Part shown: one piece after another, positions 44,749 to 57,787 of the stretch
Numbering within the stretch: the first letter of the stretch is position 1
Layout of the letters: every line of letters starts with the position of its first letter
From: Microbotryum silenes-acaulis
Lineage: Eukaryota; Basidiomycota; Microbotryomycetes; Microbotryales; Microbotryaceae
Assembly (NCBI GenBank): GCA_003665825.1
Contig: QPFY01000001.1
Span: forward strand, 923,001-987,000
Direction: 5' to 3'
Length of the DNA stretch: 64,000 bases
Notes under the pieces: generated by a model
Seen by the model: only the letters and a program-made list of their open reading frames with translations
Database searches by the model: none
What the model was told of the DNA's origin: nothing
Translations under genes and position numbers: made by a program

Positions 44749-47700
44749 CTACACCCCAACACTAGCCGTGATCCCTTCGGCCTTGGTCAGCGCCGAAATC
44801 ATCTTGACGCACTCCTTACGACGCGTGACGACCTGATCCGACTCCTTGAGCACATCATCAATCACCTCGGTCTTGTACAACTCGCCCAACAACTCCTTCT
44901 GCAAGTCGTCCTTGGCGTGGAAGACGAGATTGAGCATGATCGCTTTCGGCACCATGTCGATCAAGGTCCTCTTGGAGAGGGAGAAGTACGAGCTAATGAG
45001 CAGTTTGATGACTTCGGTTTCCATCGTTTCGCGTTCGGACAAGGTGCCCGAAGCCCTCAACACGGGTGGGGGAGCATCCATCGCTGCAGCGCCTTTACGG
45101 TTCGCCGGCACGATGGGTTTCTTCCCTCCCGGCCAGAACGAACCAAAGAACCCTTCTTCCTTCTTGAGGTCAACGTCCAAATCACGACCATTGTTCAACG
45201 TCCCCGGCGCCATTTTGCCCGACTTGGGATCATGCGTCGGTGGAACCGGTTTCGCAGCGGCGATTCGATCGGCCACGATCGCCATGGCTTTGTGACCCGA
45301 GATGAAGTCGGGGTGACCGGTGTTGATGTAGGTCGCTTCCATCGAAACGAGATCGGTGACGAGCTTGTTGGTCGGTACCATCGACTTCCGGTAAAAGTTC
45401 TGCACGGTCGAGTAGAAGCGATCTCGCAGCGCCGGGTATCGTTTGAAGGTGGCCTGTGATGATGAGGACGAGCATCAGCCCCTCTTCCCCCCGGTTCAAC
45501 GGAGAATCGGTCACAACTCACATTCTTGGTCAAGAGCTGATTCAGTATCCGCATGAGCTCATCGTAAACGAGGTTCGCGCACTTGAGCGACGGTTCCTCA
45601 ATACGCTTGATCTGTTGCTTGATAATGACCTCGAACGCGGCCGTACCGACGAACAAAGCCGGCGACGAACCGGAGGAGTTGTACAAGATCGTACGGATAT
45701 CGGCGTCCTTGACTTGGTCAAAGGGGTCGAGCGACTTGACGCCGTTCGAGTAGAGTTCGTGGAAGACGAACGAGATACGCGCACCACCGGACAGCTCGTT
45801 GAGGGACAAGTCACCCGAGTGGCCGTCGATCGCGTTGCGGAATTCGGCGCAGAACTCGGTGATGATTTGCAGAATAACATTGCCCTGTCAAGGTGAATGT
45901 CGAAAAGCAAGGTGGGTCAGCGACAGTAGCATGCCCACGCCGACGGCCCGGCTACCGTTGTTCCATCCCATCCACTCACGTTGTTCTGGTCGCCCATCGC
46001 GCCACCGAGGGACGCCAGCTCGGCCTCGTACTTGCTCAACGTCTGCGAGATCTTTTGCTTGATGTCGGGCAAAGTGCTCTTGATGTGGTGCATAAGGATC
46101 GTGTTGAGGCGTTTGGTCAGGTACGGTGTACCGCAATAGGATGCCTTGGATCGGTACGACGAGTGGTTCTCGAAGAACTCCTTCTCGTGTTGCAGAGCCG
46201 CAGCGATCGGTCGCTTTTGGTCAATGTCGCGTTGACCACGGTTGACGACGGGGACGTAACCGAGTCGGAGAGGGATGATGCGACCGGCGAGAATGTCGAC
46301 GACATCCGTACCTTGGTCCCTATGGCGTGCATCAAAAACTCGACGCTCGTCAGCTCAGCCCGCCAAGTCAGACGCACAAGTCCCTCGGACGCTAGACTGA
46401 CATAAGATCGACCTTGGTCAAGACACCGATCGTCCTCGTTCCCTCGGGGTCGACATCACGAGCGAGCTTGAGCCCGTCCGAGTTTGCCAAATCGGTGTTG
46501 GCCGCGGTGACGGCGAGGATGATCGAGTTGGGCTTCATGATGAACTTGAGCAGCATCTCTCGGATCTGTCGCTCAATGTCGCGCGGTTGGTCACCGACGG
46601 GCACCTGTGTCGAGGAAGAATGGGGTTCCGTTTCAGCACCCGGCGGTCAAAAGCCTGGCACGAACGGCACCGAGACCGACCTTGGTCAAACCGGGCAAAT
46701 CGATCAAAGTGAGGGTGAGGACATGAGGCGAGAAGATTCGGAGACCGATCGGGAGGGGCGAAATGCCTGAAAAGAGCGGAGCCACTCTTATCAGTCGGCC
46801 ATTCACGGTGAGGCACCCGAAGTGAAGCCCACTAACCGGCATTTTTGCCCGTCTTGAGCTCGGTATCGGCGACAATCTCGTCCCGGACCTTGTTGAAATC
46901 GTAGTATTTTTCTCCCGGTTTGTGCAACTGTGCGGAGCAAAGGCGAGACGTTAGCTAGCCTTTGTTGGGTCGACGACGAGCAGGAGTGACGTACGAATTC
47001 TGCCCACTCATCGGGGTTGGACGCCTTGTCGGACGTCTCGGCCGATCCTTCGGCGACTGTGGATGTGATAGTGCATCATCAGCTTTCCCGTCTATGAATA
47101 CTAAGCAATGGGGTTCCCACTCACCACCGTTGACGATCTTGCCTCCCGTAGCGGGTCGGTTGATCAACTGCAGCACCAAAGGTCGGCGAGTGACGATACC
47201 GGCTGTGGACAAGGGCGCGAGGAAGTTGAGCCACCCGACCGGTCCAGACGTACAGCACAATGTTCGGCTCTGACTCACTTCCTCGAGGCAAAAAGTCGCG
47301 TCCGACAATGTTCTGTGATGAGATGAAGAGGTGAGGATGGGGTGGTCAGTTTCAGAGGCGGCGCCCTTCGTCGTTCGAAAATCGGCCTGTCGGAGAGCGG
47401 CGAGGACTAGCTCACCTCGAGCACGGACGATTTTCCACTGTTGCGTTCGAGCGACGACGATGATGCACGGTGTGGATGGTGCAGATGTGTATACGGTGAA
47501 GGGGAGCATGGGCGAACCAGGCAGGATTAGCGGCTCGGCTCGATCTTGGACGCTGGCACCAACCCAGGAAACACAATGACACGAGAGCACACGTACGAAG
47601 ACTGAGATCCAATCACTGTCCAGGTGGAATGTCACATCGGACCCAACAAACGGGGCAGAGCGCAACGAGCGCAAACGGAGATCAGAGGTCGGGTCGAGTC

Positions 47701-47932
47701 AGTGCAATCGAACAAGAACCAGGGTCGGGATCGTCAGTGGAAGCCACCGCCACCATCACGATGCACAGTCTACCCGACCATAAGCCCCTCGCCCCGAGCC
47801 CCTCACCCACTCATAACCTGCCCCACGTCACTCACCTGCAATCTGGGGCAGATCGACCGGGTTCGAGGTCAGGCCAGCCGAGGCGAAGGCGTCCTGCAAC
47901 TTGTTGACCGTCGCGATCAAATGCGCGTCCAT
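44749..47932 (-). CDS. VPS1: Dynamin-like GTPase VPS1 (vacuolar sorting)
   Basis: 699 residues. Twelve exons close in phase: 47932-47836, 47615-47597, 47437-47416, 47312-47279, 47202-47125, 47056-46995, 46927-46837, 46766-46681, 46604-46402, 46319-45980, 45884-45522, 45453-44749. A membrane-remodelling GTPase for Golgi-vacuole traffic and peroxisome fission. G1 GSQSSGKSS (spread over two junctions), G2 RGTGIVTRRP, G3 DLPG, G4 TKVD, middle domain [19 protein letters not shown], and GED with [18 protein letters not shown] and RRKECVKM. There is no PH or Pro-rich domain. The closer match is to Vps1 than Dnm1 ([32 protein letters not shown] before the GED). Four early exons are only 19-78 nt. Start ATG gives the canonical [15 protein letters not shown]. 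Confidence 0.95.
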
Positions 47933-48464
47933 GTTGAGCAAAAAGTCGGAAGAGATGAACTGTAGAGGGGAGTGGTGCACGGAGCTTGGTTATGTGCGAT
48001 GTGGCGAGGGTGGAAAGACCGACGCGGTGGCTCGAAGGGTGTGGTGTATGATGGATGGTCCAACGTCAGTCAGTGAGCGAGCGCAGAGTGACACGCGTCG
48101 CATTTCGCCCGCTTCGGCAAAGCGTGGCGATCGATTCCAATTTCCAATTCGCTGCCGATTATCAAGTCAGTTCGTTCCACAGCAGAGTGATCATGGTGCT
48201 CCGAGAACTGAACAGCATCAGAACAGAGGAAATTTATCAAGCTCTCAAAATGCTACAAGGTATCTGCTCTCGACGCGATCAAACCTTCGCCCTGCCGAAC
48301 CGCCCGCGCCGAGGAGGCTGTGCCGCCCGCGCCTGCACAGCTCAAGCGCCTCGGACATACACCAAGAAGCGGCGAGTCAAATGAAGAAATACAACACGTT
48401 CGGTAACACAAGCACTGCTCAACCCAGCCAAGAAAAACACAATCACACTCCAAGCCACTCCAAC
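47933..48464. other. Intergenic, VPS1 promoter and 3' flank of the next minus-strand gene
   Basis: 532 bases with no supported gene. It should contain the VPS1 promoter and the end of the uncharacterised gene upstream. Confidence 0.5.
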
Positions 48465-50171
48465 TCAAGCCCCCTCATCTCCGCCCCACTGAGCCCAGTC
48501 TCCTCCTCCGCTCAACGCGTTCAACTCGTTCTTGATCGCCGCTCGGGCGCACGTGTCGAATTCCTTCGAGACCATGACGATGATTTTCTGGGTCAATGTC
48601 ATATAGAAGGGATCAGTATTGCATTGCAGGAAAAAAGGTCGGGCATCCTCAGTTTCACTTGTGGACCAACTCACCTTCAACCTCGCATCAGTCTTGACGA
48701 CCACGTCCGCCAACGCAGGACTCAAGCCCGAACCAGGCGATGCAGAAGACCTCTCACTCCCAGACGTGATTATTCGACTCGACGTCGAGGTGCTTGTCGT
48801 CGAAGCTCCCGAGGAAGCAGTCGCTTGTGTCGCATTTGCCGACGATGAAGGACCGAGCAGCGCGAGTATTTTTTGGTAGATCTCAACGAGGAGATCGCAG
48901 GTCGTGATGAAGACTTGATTGTAGTCGAGTTCGAAAGGCTAGAAGATGGCGTTCGGGAAAGTCGATCGTGTCAGTATGAATAGGCAGGCATAGGTATTCT
49001 CGGAGAGGTCAAGGACGTACGATATTGGGAACAAAGAGATTTGAAGCGTCGCTCCCTTCCTGCAATCCTATGAAATCCGACCCGGCCAACGACACACCTT
49101 TCCTACTCCTCGTTGTACCCCGAAACAACGTCTTGGGCTATGGACGAGGCAAAACCATTGAAAACGTCAAATTCCGGGGCACGAGATCATCCAGTCCTGG
49201 ACCTCAACTCACATTTCGATTCCTGTCGAACCGATCGTCGGGTACATTATCGAATTCTTGGACGAGGGAGAGCAAGCTTTTGAGGAAGTCTTGGGCTGGG
49301 GCGATGTCGAGTATCGCGGAGAGGGACATGCCTAACACGGCGAAACGGGTTGTTCTGTGATCACGGTGGGAAAGAGCGACCGTTTCAGCGACGAGAACAT
49401 CCATCGCGCAGGACGAAGGACGTACCGTGCTCTCATTCTCCCATGTTCGAATTGAGCCTTGACCAACTCCGGAGTGAGTAAGACCGTCTGTCAAATACTT
49501 GAACCAACATCAGCTGCAGCCTCATCGATTGTTCGTCGATTCCCCGTAAGACCGACGTTGAACCAGTAAAGTGTCCCCCCATGCGCTCGCTTGAGGTATT
49601 GCAACGTTGCTATGCGTTTTTCAACCGTACCACGTAGGTTCTCCAATGCTACACCTAGGGCAGAACCTGTGAGCGAGAGTCGGAGGATGATTAAGACCAG
49701 CCGGTGATGGGGACGAGTGGGGGAGGGTTTCGTCCGTCCAGGGTGGCGGGAACGTACCCGCTGATGGTAAGTTGGGAACGGATAGTTGAGATCCAACAGC
49801 ACCTGATGCGTTCATATGTATTGCCGTCTGAATGGACCATAATCACCACGCCCCCGAGTAAGCAAAAGTCAGCTCGTCCCTCCGACGCGTCCCTCCACCT
49901 CACCAGCAACTAACCCTCGCATCACCCATAGTATCCGACGAACCACCCAACGACGAATCAACAGCAGCACCAGGAGTAGAGCCTTCTTCAATCCACCCGG
50001 ATATGGAAGGCGGGTGTCGGTTGGCGCGGAAATGCGATGACTGATGACGACGAGAGGCAGGAGGTGAGCGCTTGGACCCTCTCGCTCCGTTGAACCAGCT
50101 TTTGGCGCCGAGAGGTTCGCTCGGTGGTCGACTACTCTACTCACTTTGCGTCGGGTCAATCCACCTTTCAT
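48465..50171 (-). CDS. Conserved fungal protein of unknown function
   Basis: 316 residues from nine in-phase exons: 50171-50145, 50040-49915, 49827-49758, 49654-49557, 49487-49426, 49354-49213, 49059-49021, 48938-48675, 48587-48465. I do not recognise a named family. Visible features: a Ser/Gly-rich N-terminal 60 residues, then a helical stretch LENLRGTVEKRIATLQYLKRAH, a YWFNTVLLT motif, EHGRMRARTTRFAVLGMSLSAIL, EFDN, an acidic/aromatic FELDYNQVFITTCDLLVEIYQKILALL, a Ser/Thr-rich linker, and a helical C-terminus KIIVMVSKEFDTCARAAIKNEL. The conserved-looking segments fall in different exons that join cleanly, which supports a real gene. It may be a helical adaptor; no enzyme motif, signal peptide or membrane segment is seen. 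Confidence 0.78.
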
Positions 50172-52379
50172 GATGTTCAGTCAGATGAGAACAAGAGCAG
50201 AAAGATATTGCTCCTCTGAAAGGCCGATGCAGAGGACCCTGCTCACTGACTGCTTTGATTGCCAAGAAACACCGACTACTACTAGCAGTAGTTTTCCCGA
50301 TCTGAATACTAAAAGAGGGGTCTGAGTACGACCATGCTGAGACATGCTGAGTCGAAACTCCAGTTTGACGCGTAGGGCTGGGTCAATAAATTGTAACGTA
50401 TATCAACACGTTGATACTGTTGATTAAGTTTGAACTTAACTGGCGGACGCGCTGTCTGGGCGCCTGGGATCGAGTCGTGGATTCGGCCTGTGTTATTCGG
50501 CGAAACCTCGTCGAGGGGGTGGCACTTGCGCAGCCTCAAGCGCTTCCCCAAACCCCGATACGGCCGCTGCTGATTTTCAAGGCCACGATATAAAGGGTCA
50601 GGTGGAGATCCAAACTATTACACTAAAGGTTATCTTTTGGCTTCTTAGTTGACGCGTCATTGGCGCGATTGGCTAGGTTTCCCAGTATTAATGTCGTCGA
50701 TCACGTGTCGACCGCGCTGGAATCAATTCGTATGTCATGCGAGGTACTGAAAGTAATTCGTGCATGCTTCTGTCCCCTTCCTATATTCCTTGCTCGGAGC
50801 GTACCAAAGTGAAGTCGCACTCGACAGGAGCTCAAGCTCTTCACCACATGCGCGGAGCTCGCGACCCAGGACTACACCATGTTGTCAGTTCAACGGCGCG
50901 CGCGCATAGCAAAATGAAGTCGCCCGAGCTAAGCAGCACCCAGCAGCTAGAAATAGAATAGAACCTCAGAAGGAAGTGAAACCTAAAACTGCATTTGAAC
51001 TGTTTGCAGAGAAGGAAGTCTCGAAACGCAGCAAAGCCCTCACAAGATCGTGAGACAATCTCGAAGTCCACCTTTACGTTGGTGGCACACAGTATTGGTC
51101 GTACCCCTCGCTACGAAGCATGTCAACGGACGTTACCGTCAACCCCCTTGAAGTCCACCTTGCGGTGGCATACAGCACTCGGCCCTTACTCATCGATCGC
51201 AGTCATCGGATGTCGCGTGAGTTTACAATTCCCCAATTGCCGCCGTCTTGTAGCTTGTGCTCGTGGCACTTCAAGCCCCCTTTTTTTTGTCGGCAAAGCT
51301 TTAGTTTGGTTCTTGGTTACATCGCTCCCAGCTCAAACCTGTTGAAATGGCATGCAGGGGATGGCCTTGACGTGACCCAGAACGTTCCGATCCGCTGGTG
51401 CGCTACCTTCCAGCAATGCCAGCACGTCTGTCCTTGACAACATCGTTCCGCCTTTCTTTCCGGAGACCTTTCTTTAACTAGGGCGCGCAGACGGTTCTCT
51501 TGTCCACACGGCCACACCTCTACCTTGTGTCTCTTCAGCCACGTCCGTGACGTTCAACCGGACCGCGCGCTCCCTCCGCGCGTAGTCGAACCCTCGCTCG
51601 TTGAACCTGGAGGCTGGTGGGGCACGAAGATGAGAACGGGTTGGATGAGATATGGCCACTCTTCGGTGCCCACGTCTGGTACTCGGTGAATTTTCTGTTC
51701 TCCTCAGCTGTCGTATGATATCCTTGGAAATTGGTAGCTCTTGCACCGAGCCTGCAGTGGCCGGAGTCTCAAATCTCGGGCTGATCATTTCGGAACGAGT
51801 CTCGCTTGCTCGAACACACGGCTGCCTTCTTACTCGTACCGGAAATTTAGACGTCAGAGTTGCGCTCTTGAGAGCGCTAGATACAATACTAGCAGTCAAA
51901 TGCAATGCACTTCCGTGGTTGATCAACGACTCACGAGCGCGCGCCACTGGTTGCCGCGGACGATCTTGGGTGAGGTGAGAGGTCCGAGCGCGCGCGCGGG
52001 CCGATCGGCTTGTTTTGATTTCTGGCACGCCGCCCTCCCCTCTCTGCATGCATTCACGCGACGCCTGCCCGGCTGCCACCCACCAACTCGACTTTGTGTG
52101 AACTCGGACAGTCGGGAAGCCCCTCAAGATACCGCGCGATTGTGTTTCTTCGGGTCAAGCTCTGTACACATTTCTTTCTTCGACCGTGGTGATTACCTGC
52201 AAGGATCCGCGAACATCAGCCTGGGGACACCCACCCGAGCCTTCGTCATTCAACCGCACCAGCAAGTTTCCCCGTCTCGACAAGCGCTCTGAATAACGCG
52301 TTCCGCGAGCCTACGACATTGCCAGCTATACCAAGAGTAGAATTTCTCGCCCAATCAACCGCCACCTATTCCTGCCACC
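50172..52379. other. Intergenic, no gene recognised
   Basis: 2.2 kb. The only long frame (51474-52127, minus) is Arg/Ser-rich without motifs. The last 100 bases before 52380 are the likely DSN1 leader (CACCTATTCCTGCCACC). AT-rich stretches at 50280-50420 may be terminator or spacer. Confidence 0.5.
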
Positions 52380-54704
52380 ATGCCGGCTCCACGAGCGGCG
52401 CGCCAGACCAAGTTGATGAGTCGCAAGTCCGAGGTGCGCGACCGGGATCTGTACGATGCGCCTCTCGACGACTCGGACTCGGACAGTGCACCACCACCAC
52501 TCAACAACAAGTACGCCAAGTCGACGGGGAGTAACGCCACGACGACGGGCACATCAAGAGGCGCAGCAATAGCGACCACAGGCCACGCGACGATCGAATC
52601 ACCCCGGAGATCGGCACGTCAAGGCACCAACAGAGATTCACCCGTTCCACCACCACCGCCTACCACGAGCTCGAGACAACGGACCGTATCACCGTCCAAA
52701 CATGCTGCCTTGGCTGCTGCAGCACCACCACCACCGAGAGGGGCCAAGGTCGTCCCTCGATCCCGAGCACGCGACGAGGACGAGGACGGCCGTGATCACC
52801 CCGAACAAAATAACGATGCAGCGTGGAATACCTCCACAAGGACGGGGACGCGTACATCACCTAGAGGGAAACGACAAAGGACCGATGCACCGGAGATCGG
52901 AGGAGGCGAAGGCGGCTCAGCTTCCGACGCGATCGCTTCGACGTCCCGGACCGGCTTTGTGGTCAGTCACGGGGATGCGAGCGTGTGCCATGGAGATTTA
53001 CTGACTTTTGGGATCATTTTCACCTCTCCGAACAGCCTCGAGCGGCGGCACAGCAAACTCAAGCGGCCAAGGCCAAGCCCAACTTTGCGCATACACTCGG
53101 CAACACGTCCAACGACGATGCCCAGCCGTTCGCGTTCACAACCAACCCTCCCACACCTCAAAACCCGCCTTCCACAAGTCGGGCATCGAAACAGGGGCGT
53201 TCAAATGCGACAAAGTCCAAAGTTAGTAGTATTCACGAAGGCAGGTCGATCGACGCGAAGGCTGACGGACCTTCGTCTGCGCACTGTCCTCACTTTGTAG
53301 AACGCGCCGCGAGCAGCCATGTCCATGCGAGTCGATGAAACGGCTCCGATTGCTTCAACATCAAGACTGTCTCCACCGAGTCGACCAGTCGGGCATTTGG
53401 CGCCGATCCATGCCGCCGAGACGCCCGTGCAGAACAAGAACCGAGCGTTTCGGCAGGGGGACGCGACACCGGCGACACCGGGCATGTCCGTACGAAGAAG
53501 CAGTGTGAAGGGAAGTGGTCGGAGAGGGAGTAGTATTGGCGGAGGGTTCGAAGGTGAGCATCGCAATTTGCTCGAAACGGACTCAAGACGCCTGAAAGCT
53601 AATGAGATGCGAGTGCATTCTATCGGCAGTCCCACCTCATGTTTCAGTACCCGATGACAAACTGTATCGACAAACCAACGCCGAAGACCCTGTGGCTCGA
53701 CGACTGCGGAGCATCTTGTCCTGGACGTCCCAGCGGCAACGCGATCGGGTGTTTGCCTCGACCTCGGCCTCACCCAATTCGCGGGCCTGTGCGAGTGCGG
53801 TGATCGATCAGTTTATCAGTGGGATCTGCGATTCGAGTATCGACGTCTCGGTGCCGTTTCAGGTGAGTAGCGGACGCGCCCGCTTCGGGGTGGACGCACA
53901 AGAGCTGACTCGGTTCATGCTTTTTCAGCCTGGGACCAGTGATTCTTCCGCAAACGATGGGTTGCCGCAACACCCTCAGAACGAGAGCAACACGGCGCGA
54001 CTCATCGAATGCAAAGCCAACCACGATACGTGAGTGTTTCGAGGTCAGCTCGGTTGCCCTGAAAGCACGTGACTGACGTCAGCGAACTGACATTTCACAG
54101 CATCGGCAAAGAGCAAGAGCGACGGAAAGAGCTCGAACCGATCTACAACGACTTTGCCCATCGACGTGCTCAAGCGCGTGCTCTGGAGCTTCCAACGATT
54201 GAAGAGACCTCCCTTAGCTTCGACCTCTCAGTCCCAACACCGACTTCGATCGGACAAGCCTTCGAGCTAGGCGCATCAATCCTCTCCAACCCGCCATCGG
54301 ACAAGGGCAAGGGCCGAGCCTCCGACGTCATCGAAGACGAAACCTTGGCCTCGCTCTCGGACGTTCGGTTCGAATTGGCTCAATTCCGCGTCCTCACCCA
54401 CCGCTTGACGCAATTCACCAACGTCTCTTCCGCTTTTGTCGACGAGAGGATCCGACAAGCCCATCGTGCCCTCAGTCTGGAAACGACAAGAGGCTTAGCG
54501 TCGACAGCTTCAACGACGACGAACAAGGATACTTCGAATGGGCCTGTCGTCGGTGGGGTCGCTCAATTGGGGTTGACGGTCCCTTCTGGGTCGGGGTCGA
54601 CGACGACAACGGCTACTCCAGGTCCGGATGCCAGGGATTTGCTTCGGGCGATCGCGAATACGGACCTCAAAACTGGGCGCAGTCGACCGAGTGGCCCGTC
54701 GTGA
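52380..54704 (+). CDS. DSN1: Kinetochore protein DSN1/MIS13 (MIS12 complex)
   Basis: 652 residues from six exons: 52380-52961, 53036-53221, 53301-53553, 53630-53862, 53929-54029, 54101-54704. A subunit of the Mis12/MIND complex linking inner and outer kinetochore. The N-terminal 350 residues are disordered and Ser/Thr/Pro-rich, ending in RRSSVKGSGRRGSSIGGGFE, a basic Ser-rich stretch like the Aurora-B-regulated, CENP-C-binding segment of Dsn1. The conserved core follows: SVPDDKLYRQT, ARRLRSILSWTSQRQRDR, ACASAVIDQFISGI, then RRKELEPIYNDF and a helical FELAQFRVLTHRLTQFTNVSSAFVDERI. Start ATG has a GCCACC Kozak context. The identification is by this motif order; length fits the fungal range. Confidence 0.86.
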
Positions 54705-56558
54705 TCCTAGTGGCTTGCAATGTTTCTGTCTCCTTCGAATTTCCTCCCTCAAATCGAGGTTCTGTTTCTCCTAATCGGTTGTCTCATTCTTCCAACCCAC
54801 AATGGGGTTGTATACCTTCTACGTCAACAAACGGACGGCCCGAACCTCTCGGTCGTCTTCATGCGACATTTCTCAATTTTGATTCGTATAACTCTCTCAT
54901 GACCTCCTTTTAAGCTTTCACTCGTGTATTATGTTTTCTCCCCCCAATTCTCTATTCTCCGTTGTTGGAAAAAAGCTACTCATGTTTCGTCATCCTACTC
55001 GAGGCTCCCGTGCTCGAACGTCACAGCACAGCTAAGCACTATTCCGCCTCCTGCACGATCCGATCGATCACGTCGACCTCCTTCCTTAGTCCTGCTTCGA
55101 CCTGGTGCAGTGGGTACCCAAGTTGGGTGTGAAACTTGGTTCGGGAGGATCAGCCTCAGGTGAGGAGCTGCCCACAAGATGGGATCAGCTTCGTTTTCTA
55201 AACCATGGCATTCCTTGGAGCAGGAATGGCGACCTGGCTTGAACCACGGCCTAACGAAAAACGAACAACGTTCCTGAGACTCGAGGTTCCATCGCTCGTT
55301 TCCCTAATTCTTCACTGTACGCAGAATCGGGGTTGTACCTCAGGAGTCGGGAGACGAACTTGAGCGGAGTTAAGAGGGTTATCAGAACCAGCGCTCAAGT
55401 TCCATACATTAGAACGAACATGTGGACTGCCGCCTGAGGATCCAACTGACCGCCGGCGTGGCGACTTTCCTCCAGCGATGTTTTGCCTTCGTCCGAACAG
55501 AGTCCTATAACGTGCAAGCACGGGAAAGCTCGAGGTCGTGCTGTGTCCGAATATGCTGTAGGCTTAATTTAGAGAGCCCTCACTGCTATGGTCGCTGAAT
55601 TCCGGTAGCGGTGAAACGGCGGTACTCACGCGTGAATCTCCCAAAATAGAGGCTGCGCAAAACCTCGCGGCTGAAGAGGCGAAGTTGTCTGCGCCGGAAT
55701 GTCGACTGCAGCATCGGATGAGCGAGCCTACACACGCACACCTTTGGCAAGGCTTTGGCTAATCGAGAAATGTCAGCCAGCTGTCGACCGCAGTAAAGAA
55801 GTCGAGTGAATTGAGTCCTCCCTGAATCTCGGGCCTGTCTTCGATGATGATGAGGCTTTGAAGGCCTGACAAGATGTCCCGCTCGACGCCGGGCTATCAG
55901 TTCCCACACAATTCCTTATCCAGGCGTGGAGACTTGGAGTCGTTCTCACCGTCTTCATCTGGTAAAGGAGGACCCATTCGTCTTGCCCCACTTACTTGGC
56001 CTTGTACTTCGAATCGATCGCCAAATCCTCAGGCACCACCCCATGAGGAACGAGCATGGCGTCAGCGACGATGAATCCAGGGAGCCCAATCGACCTGCAC
56101 TCCTGTTCCATCCGGACTCACCATCCCTCACACCCGTCACTAGCCCAACTTTACATAATGAAATGAAAGAAAGTGACACCGGACGCCATTGAGGATCAGA
56201 TAACTCGTCAAATTCCCTCGAGTCCGCCTCGAAGGGATCCCGACTCCGAAGGGGTTCTCTTTCGTCGTCAAGACTGCGCCTACTGCCCGACGCTGGGACA
56301 TGGTTCGCCAATTCCCAGCTCGGCCAGGACAACGCTGAGAATCAATACTTTGGTTCTTTGCATGGTGCAATTGCCCTTCGATCTACAACGCTCATCTACA
56401 TCGTCACCCGCCTTCAATCAAGAAAACTGTTTTTTCCCGTCCACTCGTGCCACTCAGTAAGCTACATCCCCTTGGCGCTGAATACGCGAACCCGGAAATT
56501 AGAATCAGTTCAAGTCATAACACCCCATCCCAGTACAGCCTCAGCTCTCGAAGACGCA
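54705..56558. other. Intergenic between converging DSN1 and GLTP genes
   Basis: 1.85 kb, no supported gene. T-rich 3' flank of DSN1 up to about 55000. The rest shows only short frames on both strands. Confidence 0.5.
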
Positions 56559-57787
56559 CTAATTGCCCGCAGCATAAAACGCCTCGAGCTGAGTAATAAT
56601 CTTCTCCAACGCGTTGAGCCACGCCTGCAATTGCCCATCGACGTCCGATCCGGGGGGGCCGAGCTTGGCGTAGAAGTCCTGTGTGAGAGACCCGTCACCT
56701 CAAAGATCAGTTTCGTGGAGATTTTCCGCTGGCTTTTGGCCGCGCGGGCGTAGGTGCGACGCACTTTGCGGTAGGGGCATGCCTTCATCGCCAACTGCGA
56801 ACGCGACAAATCCGAAACGGTCCCAGTCAGCTCTCTTCAATTCAGCCCCTCCGATCATCAGAACCGGAACCCGTACGTACGACAAAGATGGGCTTGACGA
56901 CGAACGAGTGGTACGGCTTGAGCGTGTTGGTGTAGGCAGCGTCAAACGAGACGTTCAATTCTTCCGTCTTGTTGGCTTGCGAGCGCGACAGGGCGATTTG
57001 CGTGAATTTGAGGCCGCTGTGAACGAGGTCCCAGTCTGACGTCAGCTCTTGATCTCGATAGTCCTCGATGAAGGCGGTAGTACTGACCGCAACAGCCACA
57101 AGAGCCCCTCGGTGGCCGTGCGCTTCTTCTCGGTCGATTCGTGCTTGACCAAGTCCTCCAACGTCTTGGATTGCTCGGGGAAGGCCTCGTATCGCGTTCG
57201 AATTTTCTGAGGAGCATACGTGAAAGATATAGGGGTGATCATCTTCTTGAGTCCGAGTCTGAGCTCAAGCCCGGATCCGAGCTCTGGGGTCCGCGTCGGA
57301 TTCCGAGACGAGACTGACCTTGACGTTACCATTCATGTCGTTCTGCACAACGACGAACGCAGAGTTTCCCAAGAGATCTGCACAATTGCATCAGACATAC
57401 CATCATCAGCGCCCCTTAGGTCCTGTTCTCGCACCCGCGCTCGTTTGCGCAAAGTGACACGTCGGGTCGCGTGTGAAAGCTCGTACGCCGTCCAACGGTC
57501 GACGTACCGAACATCTTGATCAATCCTTCTGTGGCTTCCAAGAAAGCAACAGTGTCAACTCCCGGTTGGGTCGGGACATCGACGAAGGACTGGTGGTGCG
57601 GTGAGATGCCAGCGATTCAAGAGGTTGTGAATAGACGTGTGGAGAGACGTGTTCGGAGACGGTCGTCACACATGCGCACGGGGAACATGTGGTACAGATG
57701 GACGGGGGCAGTTCGTCAGCATGAATGCATTGAAATTGAAGTGAGCGAGGATCGTACCCTCTTGACCGTTTCCAAATAAGTCGACAT
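56559..57787 (-). CDS. Glycolipid transfer protein (GLTP fold)
   Basis: 191 residues from seven exons: 57787-57758, 57589-57508, 57377-57319, 57206-57088, 57016-56881, 56794-56765, 56678-56559. A cytosolic all-helical protein that moves sphingolipids with a sugar headgroup between membranes. Binding-site residues are recognisable: the D-x3-N-x2-K cluster in NDMNGNVKK (compare Asp48, Asn52, Lys55 of human GLTP), the headgroup-stacking Trp in GLLWLLRGL (Trp96), and the His in LKPYHSFVVK (His140). It matches the single-domain GLTP/HET-C2 type in length, with no PH domain. The start MSTYLETVKRSF fits the family, and exons 1 and 6 are only 30 nt each. Glucosylceramide is the likely ligand in fungi, by family inference. 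Confidence 0.92.

Noticed and set aside
44749..47932. DNM1 (mitochondrial fission dynamin) instead of VPS1
   Set aside because: Several diagnostic stretches ([41 protein letters not shown] with a short insert B) fit Vps1 better than Dnm1.
51474..52127. 217-residue minus-strand open frame
   Set aside because: Arg/Ser-rich, no motif, no supporting splice structure, and it lies in a region otherwise lacking coding character.
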